Origin: Panacagrimonas sp963975245
GTDB taxonomy: Bacteria > Pseudomonadota > Gammaproteobacteria > Nevskiales > Nevskiaceae
Length of the DNA stretch: 64,000 nt
Assembly: GCA_963975245.1 (NCBI GenBank)
Contig: CAXBFJ010000001.1
Location: 1 to 64,000 of the forward strand
Reading direction: 5' to 3'
In this document: positions 45,523 to 54,314 of the stretch, in pieces
How positions within the stretch are numbered: the first letter of the stretch is position 1
Layout of the letters: every line of letters begins with the position of its first letter
The notes under the pieces: model-generated
The model's input: the letters and a program-made list of their open reading frames with translations, nothing else
The model's database searches: none
Told to the model about the DNA's origin: nothing
Translations under genes and position numbers: made by a program

Positions 45523-45927
45523 TCAGGCGACGAGTTGGTAGCAAACCCAGAAAATCATACCTACCTGAGCGAGGAAGAAGGTGGCACGTAGCAGCACGAA
45601 CGCCGGGGCGGTACTGATGAGGTGTGACAGGCTCTGTCCCACACGCGCGACCACGATGAAAGTCGCGAGGCCATCCACCACGGGGCTCTTGCCCATTAGC
45701 GCAGCGATCACCACGACGGCAGCGAAGAGCGGAAAGTTCTCCACGCAGTTGAGGTGCGCGCCCTTGGCACGGACCATAAAGGGTGGGTCGCTGTTGATCT
45801 CAGCGCGCTCCCAGTCCGCGAACTTGCGATCCCCGAACAGCGCCATCGGCACGCGGGGAAACGCGTAAGCCAGCGTCAGCAATTGCATCCACCCCACGTA
45901 CAGCAACACGGCGATGAACCCGGTCAT
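45523..45927 (-). CDS. MAPEG-family membrane protein
   Basis: A 134-residue protein with four predicted membrane helices and the MAPEG motif RAKGAHLNCVENFPLFAAVV. The family includes microsomal glutathione transferases and relatives of unknown activity. It lies at the end of the catabolic cargo in opposite orientation; a role in detoxifying reactive aromatic intermediates is possible but only inferred. Confidence 0.85.
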   Translation of the reverse strand: MTGFIAVLLYVGWMQLLTLAYAFPRVPMALFGDRKFADWERAEINSDPPFMVRAKGAHLNCVENFPLFAAVVVIAALMGKSPVVDGLATFIVVARVGQSLSHLISTAPAFVLLRATFFLAQVGMIFWVCYQLVA

Positions 45928-46628
45928 GGGTATTCCTTGTATGTCCGATTGAGAAGACCCTTACGCACTCAGCCCGCTAACAGATGCAAAAGCCGTGACC
46001 CCGCTGGCCATCGACACCGCCTTTCTGCACGTTGTGGTGACGGTTCTTGCGGTTATCTCGCCTGCCCGATATCACCGATTTATTACGCAGAATTTCCGTA
46101 ACGGCTGATGAAGTAGATGGACCCTTCGCGCAAGGCCGCAGGTGAAGTGAACCGCTGATCGTGGCGTAGGGATATTCGATAGCGGCCAGTGCCGACGGTC
46201 AGCTCTTGGCACAAGGCTGTCCGTCTCTCCCTAGTTGGTGGCGGCGAAGCGATCGAATTGGAACGGCCGATAGCAGCCATCCCGTTTCCGCCGCTCTGGC
46301 GCAGGACCAGCCATTAGGTTATTGCTGATTCCGAGCGGCAGGATCGCTAGATCTTGAGGCGACGATGGGCCAAGCCCCGCCTTTAGGCGCTGGGCAGCTT
46401 GCTGGCGATGTTGATCAATTCCTACGGCGCCGCTGATCAGTTTCATTGGCGATCACTGGGCAACAAGCTGGCGCTTTGTAACAGAGGCGGAATTAGACGA
46501 AGCAGAAGCCCCAGTCGCAGAATGGGCTTTCGTCCTACTGGGCCGGTGCAAGTTGGGTATAGGTGGCTGCCCTAACTGTCGCGGACACCGTATCGACGGC
46601 AAGGTGTTCTGACCCTTGGGGTGTGCGA
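45928..46628. other. Noncoding stretch near the right island end
   Basis: About 700 bp without a supported gene. Minus-strand frames at 46083-46280 and 46231-46446 lack start signals and family features. It is probably degenerate island sequence. Confidence 0.4.
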
Positions 46629-47078
46629 CTACTGCAGTGCGGCCTCGCCACGTAGTCGCTTGAGTTCTGCCCGGACCTGCTCCTCGGGAACTTCATCTAG
46701 GGGGGCGCTAAGGTTCTTTCGTTCCTTGACGAGTAACCCGGTGAGCTGTGCTTTGAGACGCGTGGCACAAATCATCCCGCGCGGATCGTTATTTGCGAGG
46801 GCGATTTCATAAGCCCGTTGCGCTTCCTCAAGTAAAGCATCGGTGGACACGATATGCGCAGTCGTCGCTTCAACCATTACGCGAGCCTGAAGTTCTGCAA
46901 CCCTTGACCGAACCTTGGGAAGCGCAGCGATTCTGCTCGCACTCTCGTGGATGGATTTGACTGACGTTGAAGGGCGCGGCGAGTACGCTAGTCGGTAAGC
47001 GTCGGCTTGCGTGGCCCCGATTGCGATGGCTTCTGCAAACGCGCTTTGCTTAGATGACAGGGATTCAAGAGTCGACAT
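46629..47078 (-). CDS. Terminase small-subunit-like protein
   Basis: A 149-residue protein that starts LSSKQSAFAEAIAIGATQADAYRLAY, the helix-turn-helix signature of phage terminase small subunits (Terminase_2 type), followed by a helical SRIAALPKVRSRVAELQARV region. The small subunit recognises the packaging site. ATG at 47078 has GGAAA upstream. No other packaging or capsid genes are present, so it is either a prophage relic or, as in phage satellites, a device to redirect a helper phage's packaging. Confidence 0.8.
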   Translation of the reverse strand: MSTLESLSSKQSAFAEAIAIGATQADAYRLAYSPRPSTSVKSIHESASRIAALPKVRSRVAELQARVMVEATTAHIVSTDALLEEAQRAYEIALANNDPRGMICATRLKAQLTGLLVKERKNLSAPLDEVPEEQVRAELKRLRGEAALQ

Positions 47079-47136
47079 TGTCAGTTTCCATCAATCGACA
47101 CGTTTACATCGTACGAATGCTTTAGCGGAATCTATT

Positions 47137-47157
47137 TGTGTAGCAATTTGTGTAGCG
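47137..47157. repeat. Putative integrase arm-type sites near attR
   Basis: TGTGTAGCAA (47137-47146) and TGTGTAGCG (47149-47157), a 12-bp-spaced direct pair matching the pair at 31825-31846 near attL. Confidence 0.7.
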
Positions 47158-47205
47158 ATCCAAAATGCAAACGAGTCAATTCGCGCGAATTCAAATGGAT
47201 ACGTG

Positions 47206-47234
47206 CCAGGTTCGAGTCCTGGTCCCCCAGCCAA
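47206..47234 (+). repeat. Right attachment site (attR), tRNA-Gln 3' fragment
   Basis: The 29 bp are identical to the tRNA-Gln 3' end at 31684-31712. No 5' half of a tRNA precedes it, so it is the displaced original 3' end that marks the right island boundary. Confidence 0.93.
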
Positions 47235-47259
47235 CAGGGGTCGCAAGACCCACAAAAAG

Positions 47260-47281
47260 CCCCGCTTTTGCGGGGTTTTTT
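47260..47281 (+). terminator. Rho-independent terminator, original tRNA-Gln terminator
   Basis: Stem CCCCGC/GCGGGG with TTTT loop (47260-47275) and six Ts. It lies 26 bp outside attR and was probably the terminator of tRNA-Gln before integration. Confidence 0.85.
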
Positions 47282-47989
47282 GTGCCTGATGGGTTTTCTG
47301 GTTATCAGGATATTCGAACCTGTCCGAGCGTTCGGACCAGCTCTGGTCCATTTGATCACTGACGGGTAAAAGGCAGACTACCCGGGATGCGAGCCGCGAG
47401 TGAGGGAGGCACTGACGGCGCTGCATGCGCAGGGGAGGGCTGCAGTGCACCCCGAGCAGTCTGCGTGGACCAGCCTCGCAGCCAGTAGGCGGTATCTGGG
47501 CACTCTATCCAGGATCACGCCACGGCTGTGAGACTCATTACTACAAACACCGGGCCTGGTCTGCTGGTTCCCGCGGCGGAAAAATAATTTTTGATCTGCC
47601 AGTTGGAACCGCGTCGCAAGGTTGGGTGTGTTTCTGATTGTCGGCTCCTTTGGCCGACCATCAATGATCCCCCGGGCGCTGCGAGTTCAATGACATTCTG
47701 CTTTTGGCTCGAATGGGCGAACAGGCGTTCGTGGGGTCACCAAATCAGAAAATTCGGGTGACGCATCTGCGTGCCACGAATTTGAGTGCGAAGCGGAGGT
47801 GGTGGCATGCAATTGGCAATTGAAGCGCTGGATACCATGGTCTTGTTGCTGGCGAATCTGATTACGCGATGCGCCGTGATGTTGGTAGGCAGCGGTAGCT
47901 GGTAGCAGGTGCAAATCGACAACCTGCGGCTCGTCCGAGGTCTGTGAGATTGATTCAGACTTGCCGCTGTACCCGGTTTGGTTACCGAT
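47282..47989. other. Intergenic region between island and opgH
   Basis: About 700 bp with no supported gene. Small open frames (47425-47637 plus; 47687-47914 minus) have no recognisable features. No terminator could be identified for opgH beyond its stop. Confidence 0.4.
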
Positions 47990-50518
47990 TTACTGGGCTG
48001 CTGATTTAAACCAATCCTGATGCGCGTTGGCCTGGGTCCACACCTTCCGATGCAAGCGCCGCAGCAGGGTTGGATCCTGAAGCAGCTGATTGCGTGCGCC
48101 TTCGTCCAGCGAATCGGGGCCTTGGAGGGTTCCGGATTCCAGCAGTTCGCTCTGTTGCATAGCAATGCTCTGAGGTCGGCGCAGTCGTGGGATGCCGTTG
48201 CGGCACATCAGGGCATTGAGCAGCGGAATGCGCACCGCGTCCCGAAATCCGGGCGGGGATTGCAGCGCCTTTCGCAGGCGCACCTGAAGGGTTCTCAGTA
48301 CGCGCGGCGGAAGAGATTCTTCCGGAATCAGGAACAGGCGCGATTTTCGGAACCGCAATCCAAGCCCGATGCGGGATGACCACACGGAAAGCGGGATCGC
48401 GATCATCAGGCTGCCGACAACGGGCAGCAGCCACCACAGGAATTGCGGATTCAGCCAGTAAACAAGACCGGCCCAGGCCATGCCCAGCAAAGTGCCGCCA
48501 CCGTGCATGAACAGGGCCTCGCGCCAACCTGTTTCGTTGTTGCCTCGCGGCGGTGATTTCCACGACAGCTTGAGTCCCAGCAGCGCCCCCAGGACGAAGC
48601 GGGTGTGAAAGAGCATGCGAACCGGTGCCAGTAGTGCGGAAAAAAGGGTTTCGAGCACAACGCTGACCAGCATTCGCGGCCCGCCTCCAAAACCTTTCAA
48701 TTCCTGGTGCCGGACCAGAAGCAGAAAAGCAGCCAGAATTTTTGGCAGGAACAGCAGCGTGGCGGTAGCACCGAAAAGGCTGATGGCCCATTCCGGGTGC
48801 CACTGCGGCCAGACCGGGAAGAGTTGATGTGGTTCTGTGAAGTAGACCGGTTCGCTCAGGACATTGACGGCCAGCAGTGCGGTAGACAACAGCAGGAACA
48901 GAAACCACAAGGGCGCTGAAAGATAGGCCATGACACCGGTCATGAAGACAGCGCGATGCGCCGGATGCAGACCCTTGGCGGTGAATAGCTGGAAGTTCTG
49001 CAGATTGCCCTGACACCAGCGCCGATCCCGCTTGAGTTCGTCGAGCAGACTCGGCGGCATTTCTTCAAAGCTGCCGGGCAGGTCATAGGCAATCCACACG
49101 CCCCAACCCGCGCGTCGCATCAATGCCGCTTCCACAAAATCATGCGACAGAATCTCACCTGCGAGCGGTCCTTTCCCGCTTATCTTTCCCAGCGCGCAGT
49201 GCTGCATGAAAGGTTCTACGCGCAAGATCGCGTTGTGCCCCCAGTAGTGGCTCTCGCCCAACTGCCAGAAGTGCAGGCCAGCGGTGAACAGCGGTCCGTA
49301 GATGCGCGTGGCCATCTGCTGGATGCGCGCATACAGGGTTTCGATGCCAGCAGCGCGAGGCGCGCTCTGGATGATTCCGGCCTGCGGATTGGCCTGCATC
49401 ATGTTGACCAGAGAACTCATGCAGTCGCCGGTCATGATGCTGTCTGCATCGAGCACGATCATGTAACGGTACTGGCTGCCCCATCGGCGACACCAGTCCG
49501 CAACGTTGCCGGACTTCCGGCGAACCCGATGTGTTCTGCGGCGATAGAAGATGCGGCCAATGCCATCAACATCCCTGCACAGCTTGAACCAGGCGTGTAG
49601 CTCGGCGACGCGCGTGTCGGCGTCGCTGCTATCACTTAGAAAGTACAGATCAAACGCCTGATCGTTACCGGTTTCCACCAGTGATTCCCAGGTTGCGCGA
49701 ATCCCTGCAAAAACGCGGGTCACGTCTTCATTGCAAATGGGTACGAGTATCGCGGTTCGCGCCTCAGGGTCTACAGGCCCTCGGTGCTCGGCACTCGCGG
49801 TAATGGAGAACCGATCCTTGCCTCTGAGCAGTACCAGAAACCCCATCAATGCTGTCCAGAAGCCGGCGCCAACCCATGCGAAGAGAATTGCGTACACCGT
49901 CAGAATCATCATCTCCAGCCAGTGCGAGCCGTGGTACGGCAGGATGGCCGTCATGAAGTAGGTGGCGAGCCAAGTTTGTCCGAGCAGAAATGAAAGCAGG
50001 ACAACTCTGCGTATGCGGCCAGCGTTCTTCCAGGGGTGTTGTGCGCGATCTGGCCCGACATTGCTTTCAGTGGCAGACGATTGCGATGCCTCAGCGTGCG
50101 TATTCGCTTTCTTGCGACGCCAGTGCCAGCCCAGCCGCGAGAAGATGCCGGTATCCCAGGGGCGCGCCTTCATCGAGGCGCGGGCCAGCGGTGGTGTCGA
50201 TTGCAGGCGAGCGATGCCGCGATGGTCGCGCTTCAGCACGGACTTGCTGCGCTCACCAGTCTGCCTCGATGCGTCCGAACCCTGAAGCAGACATTCTTCG
50301 GATTGCTCAGACAGGGAGGCGCCGGAGGCCTCACCTCCGGCTTGCTTCACGAGCTCGCTGTGTATCAGATCAAACGCAGCGTCCGGTTCCAGATCAACAA
50401 TAGACTGAATCAGCTGCGCCCTATGACTTGGGTTCAGGTCCAGTTGCAGGATGTACTGGATGAGCCGTTTGCCTACTACATCCTTCTCCGCGTGGTCTGT
50501 CGGTGTTCCGTCCGCCAT
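47990..50518 (-). CDS. opgH: Glucans biosynthesis glucosyltransferase OpgH
   Basis: An 842-residue inner-membrane family 2 glycosyltransferase that polymerises UDP-glucose into the beta-1,2 backbone of osmoregulated periplasmic glucans. Catalytic motifs: ILVPICNED, VLDADSIMTG, DRRWCQGNLQN; membrane helices flank the catalytic domain on both sides. The long N-terminal cytoplasmic part (about 140 residues) is poorly conserved. ATG at 50518 is chosen because it overlaps the opgG stop (TGATG) with GGAG six bases upstream; a start eight codons earlier is possible. Confidence 0.95.
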   Translation of the reverse strand: MADGTPTDHAEKDVVGKRLIQYILQLDLNPSHRAQLIQSIVDLEPDAAFDLIHSELVKQAGGEASGASLSEQSEECLLQGSDASRQTGERSKSVLKRDHRGIARLQSTPPLARASMKARPWDTGIFSRLGWHWRRKKANTHAEASQSSATESNVGPDRAQHPWKNAGRIRRVVLLSFLLGQTWLATYFMTAILPYHGSHWLEMMILTVYAILFAWVGAGFWTALMGFLVLLRGKDRFSITASAEHRGPVDPEARTAILVPICNEDVTRVFAGIRATWESLVETGNDQAFDLYFLSDSSDADTRVAELHAWFKLCRDVDGIGRIFYRRRTHRVRRKSGNVADWCRRWGSQYRYMIVLDADSIMTGDCMSSLVNMMQANPQAGIIQSAPRAAGIETLYARIQQMATRIYGPLFTAGLHFWQLGESHYWGHNAILRVEPFMQHCALGKISGKGPLAGEILSHDFVEAALMRRAGWGVWIAYDLPGSFEEMPPSLLDELKRDRRWCQGNLQNFQLFTAKGLHPAHRAVFMTGVMAYLSAPLWFLFLLLSTALLAVNVLSEPVYFTEPHQLFPVWPQWHPEWAISLFGATATLLFLPKILAAFLLLVRHQELKGFGGGPRMLVSVVLETLFSALLAPVRMLFHTRFVLGALLGLKLSWKSPPRGNNETGWREALFMHGGGTLLGMAWAGLVYWLNPQFLWWLLPVVGSLMIAIPLSVWSSRIGLGLRFRKSRLFLIPEESLPPRVLRTLQVRLRKALQSPPGFRDAVRIPLLNALMCRNGIPRLRRPQSIAMQQSELLESGTLQGPDSLDEGARNQLLQDPTLLRRLHRKVWTQANAHQDWFKSAAQ

Positions 50519-52047
50519 CAGGGACTCCGCAGATAGCTCCATGTTTCAGTCACCACCTCCTGACCTGACTTGAGTACGGCGCGCATCTCTAGCGGTTTCT
50601 CGGGGTCGAGATGCTGATAGCGAAAACTCAGCCGCCAGCCACCGGTTACCGAATTAGGAAAGACCTGCTGCTCCAGCAGCTTGCCGTTGTCATCCAGCGT
50701 CACCAGCGCGCTGAGCTTGGCATCGTCCTCGAGTGCCTTCAGGGCAGGGCCGTCAAAGTCGATCACCATGCGCAGCGAATCATCGGGCTCTTTCTGCCAG
50801 CCGTGTCCGCGACGGGACTGCTGCGTCGCCGCGCTGGGCGGGCTGGTTTCATCTTTCATCTGCCATTGCAGGCTGTAGTTGAAGTCGTAAGCCTTGCCGG
50901 GAGAGAGACTGTCTGCTGGGACCCAATAGGCAACGATGTTGTCATTGGTTTCATCCGGCGTCGGGATCATCACCAACTCAACGCGGCCTTTCCCCCATTT
51001 GCCGTCAGGCGTGACCCAGGCACTGGGCCGCCGCTCGTATCTTGCTTCGAGATCTTCGTAGTTGGACCACTTTCGATCACGCTGCATCAGGCCAAAGCCA
51101 GCCGGATTCTCGGTTGCAAATGAGGTGACAGCCAGACGCTGCGGATTTCGCAGTGGGCGCCAGATCCATTCGCCATTTCCGGCATGCACCATCAGGCCGT
51201 CTGAGTCGTGTACTTCTGGCCGGTAGTCGTCGTGGCTCGCTGGTTGGTTTTCACCAAACAGATACATGCTCGTCAGTGGGGCAATGCCCAGCTTCTTCAC
51301 CTTCTCGCGAAGAAAGATGCGGGATTGCACGTCCATGCGGGTTGTCTCGCCCGGTTTGAGCTCAAAGCGATACGCGCCCGTCATGCGTCTGGAATCGAGC
51401 AAGGCATAGATCACCAGATGCTTGTCATCCTGGCTGGGCCAGGCGATCCAGAATTCCTTGAATTCAGGAAATTCTTCGCCCGAGAGTTCGCCGGTATCGA
51501 CCGCCAGTGCGCGGGCAGACAGGCCATAGTGCTGATCCTTGCCCAGCGCGCGGAAGTAGCTTGCACCACGGAATACCAGCACTTCGTCCTTGTATTCCTT
51601 GCTATTGAGATTGTAGTGAACGCGCAGCCCGGCGTAGTCGATGTCACCGAGTTTCTCGGTCTCCAGGTCTGGGTTCAGATGCCCATAGTCAAAGGAGTCA
51701 GGCTTGAATGGAACTCGATTTACACCGTCGGCGGTGACCAGATTGATCCGCACCGGATGATTGAAGCGGTGACCGGGGTGAAACAGTTGAAGTTCAAAGT
51801 TGAGCTTTCGATTACGCCAGATGGAGGCTTCCGGTTTGAAGCGAATATCCCGGTACTGGTCGTAGCTGAGTTCCGTCAGCGCGTTTGGAACGGCGTCTTT
51901 GCCTGGCGCTGCGTAGGGTTTGTCTGCCAATGCCCGTGCCTTGTCTGCCACGTTCTGCAAATCAAACGCCTGAGTGACCGTGGCGCTCAACAAGTACATG
52001 CACAGGGAGGCCAGAAGGCCGCGAGAAAGCCGGACAGAATTCTTCAT
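50518..52047 (-). CDS. opgG: Glucans biosynthesis protein OpgG
   Basis: A 509-residue periplasmic protein with a signal peptide (cleavage near TQAFD) needed for assembly or branching of periplasmic glucans. Family features include YDQYRDIRFKPEASIWR, FQLFHPG-like segment ELQLFHPGHRF, and GENQPASHDDYRPEVHDSDGL. Coupled to opgH by a TGATG overlap. Confidence 0.95.
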   Translation of the reverse strand: MKNSVRLSRGLLASLCMYLLSATVTQAFDLQNVADKARALADKPYAAPGKDAVPNALTELSYDQYRDIRFKPEASIWRNRKLNFELQLFHPGHRFNHPVRINLVTADGVNRVPFKPDSFDYGHLNPDLETEKLGDIDYAGLRVHYNLNSKEYKDEVLVFRGASYFRALGKDQHYGLSARALAVDTGELSGEEFPEFKEFWIAWPSQDDKHLVIYALLDSRRMTGAYRFELKPGETTRMDVQSRIFLREKVKKLGIAPLTSMYLFGENQPASHDDYRPEVHDSDGLMVHAGNGEWIWRPLRNPQRLAVTSFATENPAGFGLMQRDRKWSNYEDLEARYERRPSAWVTPDGKWGKGRVELVMIPTPDETNDNIVAYWVPADSLSPGKAYDFNYSLQWQMKDETSPPSAATQQSRRGHGWQKEPDDSLRMVIDFDGPALKALEDDAKLSALVTLDDNGKLLEQQVFPNSVTGGWRLSFRYQHLDPEKPLEMRAVLKSGQEVVTETWSYLRSP

Positions 52048-52163
52048 CAGAATCGAGAAAAAGTGATTGAGCCATCAGGTTGAACGATGGCGCTGAAGTG
52101 ACGATGAACCTGACGCGTGCATGCGACGCCGCAGCGCCGGATCGCTGCGACGTCTGCGCCCGA

Positions 52164-53054
52164 CTAGAGCGGGATTTCCACCGGGACGTCTTCACTCACC
52201 GTTGTGGGCATGGCCTCGGCGTGACTCGTTGCATCGTTTACAGCTGGCAGCAATGAGGGGTTTTCCTCAAGAACCTCGCTAATTGCGTTCTCGCCTGGTG
52301 TGGAAACCTCAGCGACAGACTGCATGGCATCGCTGGATGTTTCGATCATTGCGCGGCTGGCAATGTCGTCCAGCCGCTCCTGAGAAACGTTGCCAACCAG
52401 TGCGTAGTGACGCCCCTCGTGTTGCCAGTACACAAGTTCGTGATCCCCGGCCTGCGCCGAATGCAAAGCTTGCGCGGCGGTTGCGCTGGGCTCGCTGATG
52501 AACAGACGCAGGTTCTGACCCTGTGCATCCTGATAAATGACTTCACTCAGATGCTCACCCTCAACCAGAGCCTGTCGTGCAGTCGTGGGTTCGAATCCAG
52601 CGAGCACCGGGCTGGCGATACCAGACAAGTCTGAGATCGGGGCAGGGGATGCAAGCTCCGGTTGCATCAGGTGGCCTGCAACGCGCGCCGCAAATACGTC
52701 CAGATCGCTGGAGTCTGCCGGAGCTTGGGTTGCTGGCCCGCGGCTCAGTAGCAAGCCCATTGCGAGCACTAACACCGCTGCGCCCGCCCAGTTGAGCCAG
52801 CCACGCGACCGTCGCCTGCGGGCCGACTGGATATTCGAAATGCGAAGTTGTGCCGGTATCGGCGCAGCCATGATCGGCGCGTAGTGACGTCGAATCGCCT
52901 TGTCCTGTGCCTGGTAGTTCTGCACCATCGCCTCGGCCTCGGGATCATTGCGCAGCATCGCCGCAATTTCGCGCCCGCGCGCGGATTCGGGATCAATGCG
53001 TCCTTCGGCGAAGGCAATGAATTCCAACTCATCAGGTCTGTTCATCGTGTTCAT
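52164..53054 (-). CDS. Putative membrane anti-sigma factor
   Basis: A 296-residue protein. The first 80 residues (DELEFIAFAEGRIDPESARGREIAAML) resemble the helical cytoplasmic part of anti-sigma factors; one membrane helix follows at about residues 85-105 (WLNWAGAAVLVLAMGLLLS), then a periplasmic region. The gene overlaps the ECF sigma gene by four bases (ATGA), the standard arrangement of a sigma/anti-sigma pair. It probably holds the sigma factor inactive until an envelope signal. There is no Cys-based zinc anti-sigma motif. Confidence 0.75.
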   Translation of the reverse strand: MNTMNRPDELEFIAFAEGRIDPESARGREIAAMLRNDPEAEAMVQNYQAQDKAIRRHYAPIMAAPIPAQLRISNIQSARRRRSRGWLNWAGAAVLVLAMGLLLSRGPATQAPADSSDLDVFAARVAGHLMQPELASPAPISDLSGIASPVLAGFEPTTARQALVEGEHLSEVIYQDAQGQNLRLFISEPSATAAQALHSAQAGDHELVYWQHEGRHYALVGNVSQERLDDIASRAMIETSSDAMQSVAEVSTPGENAISEVLEENPSLLPAVNDATSHAEAMPTTVSEDVPVEIPL

Positions 53055-53584
53055 TTGACCCTCCGCAAGGCAGTGCGTTGTGGGGCTTCCAGCATTTGCT
53101 CACCACACATGGCGCGAAGCACGCTGCGGCCGCGCGAGATGCGTGAGCGTAGCGTGCCCACTGGAATTCGCAGCACCCAGGCTGCTTCGCCATAGTTCAT
53201 GTCTTCCAGCGCAACCAGAACGATCGCCTGCTTTTGATCTTCGGGAAGTTGTTCCATGGCCCGGATAATATCGAAGCACTCAGCGCGGCTCTGCTGCTGC
53301 GCCGCCTGGGCAGGCTCTACAGTGAGATCATCAAGAGATTGATGGGCGCGCTCGTGCTTCTGGCCACGCCGGCGATTGAGATGCACGCGAAACAGCATGC
53401 GAAACAGCCAGCTGCGCAAACGGCCCTGCGCTTGCCAGCGCCGCCACTTCTGCAAGGCACGTTCGAGACAATCCTGTACCAGATCATCTGCTTCTGACGG
53501 GTCGCTGGTCAGGGACAACGCATAGCGCCGCAGATGTGGAATTTCCTGTTCAAGCAACCATTCAAAGTTGTCGCGTTCTTGCAC
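53051..53584 (-). CDS. ECF-type RNA polymerase sigma factor
   Basis: A 177-residue extracytoplasmic-function sigma factor with region 2 (LRRYALSLTSDPSEADDLVQDCLERAL, plus RLRSWLFRMLFRVHLNRRR) and region 4 (LPEDQKQAIVLVALEDMNYGEAAWVLRIPVGTLRSRISRGR). It is followed by its putative anti-sigma factor and then opgGH on the same strand, so periplasmic glucan synthesis may be one of its targets; that is inference. Confidence 0.93.
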   Translation of the reverse strand: MQERDNFEWLLEQEIPHLRRYALSLTSDPSEADDLVQDCLERALQKWRRWQAQGRLRSWLFRMLFRVHLNRRRGQKHERAHQSLDDLTVEPAQAAQQQSRAECFDIIRAMEQLPEDQKQAIVLVALEDMNYGEAAWVLRIPVGTLRSRISRGRSVLRAMCGEQMLEAPQRTALRRVK

Positions 53585-53838
53585 TGTGACTCCATGACGG
53601 TCGCCTTGACCGATGCCGTTGAGCCATTCTGGAAATCAGCGCGTGTGCGTCAGCTGAATAGCCCCTGTGCTTCAAGAACACGGTCTACGTCCGGCTGGTT
53701 CCATGGAACGAAAGACGGCGTGGGGGTGTTTGTACTGCAGGAGCCATTGAAACGCGCAGCTCTATCTCTTGCGCATTGGCATCTCCTTGCAAGATTGATT
53801 GCATTCCCAAAGTTTTAATTACATTCAGGAGTCATCCC

Positions 53839-54246
53839 ATGAACACATCACTGACCCAGGCGATCGATATGAAGAAAATTCTGATACCTGCAGCTTGTCT
53901 GCTTCTTATGTCGGTCGGCGCACCTGTCATGGCCCAGGACGGCGCAAGCTCTGAAGCCATGCCTGAAACACAGGCGCCCGCGCCAGCCTCCATTACCGAC
54001 GATCAGGTGAAGGCCTTTGCCGATGCACAGTCTCGTGTTCGCGAGATCAGTCAGAAGTGGAGCCCCAAGGTCAACGAGGCCCAGTCCGAGGAAGAGGCGG
54101 TTCAGGTGCAGGAATCAGCACGTCAGGAAATGATCATCGCGGTGCAGAACACAGGCCTCACCTTGACTCAGTACAACGAGATTGCGCGGGCTGCGCAGTC
54201 CGACCCAAAGCTGCAGCAACGCATCCAGGGTGAGCTGTCGAGCTAA
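53839..54246 (+). CDS. Secreted DUF4168 protein
   Basis: A 135-residue protein with a signal peptide (cleavage after VMAQ) and a C-terminal DUF4168 domain (ITDDQVKAFADAQSRVREIS ... TLTQYNEIARAAQSDPKLQQ). ATG at 53839 has AGGAG seven bases upstream; ATG 53869 would give a more compact signal peptide. It is divergent from the ECF sigma gene, a position where sigma targets are often found. Molecular role unknown. Confidence 0.85.
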   Translation: MNTSLTQAIDMKKILIPAACLLLMSVGAPVMAQDGASSEAMPETQAPAPASITDDQVKAFADAQSRVREISQKWSPKVNEAQSEEEAVQVQESARQEMIIAVQNTGLTLTQYNEIARAAQSDPKLQQRIQGELSS

Positions 54247-54264
54247 GCAAAACGAATCGCCCCG

Positions 54265-54300
54265 CATAGCAGGCGCTGTACATTAGCAGCGCCTGCTATG
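54265..54300. terminator. 14-bp perfect inverted repeat between convergent genes
   Basis: CATAGCAGGCGCTG/CAGCGCCTGCTATG with an 8-base loop, placed between the DUF4168 gene and convergent glrR. No strong T-run follows, so it may act as a bidirectional but partial terminator or an mRNA 3'-end stabiliser. Confidence 0.55.
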
Positions 54301-54314
54301 TGAGTCTTTAGAGA

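Noticed and set aside
45311..45541. 76-codon frame after the catabolic operon
   Set aside because: GTG start without a good ribosome-binding site, no family features, both strands equally open.
53777..53790. Sigma54-like sequence TGGCATCTCCTTGC upstream of the DUF4168 gene
   Set aside because: GG and GC are nine bases apart instead of ten. This spacing is strict for sigma54, and no enhancer-like dyad was found nearby.
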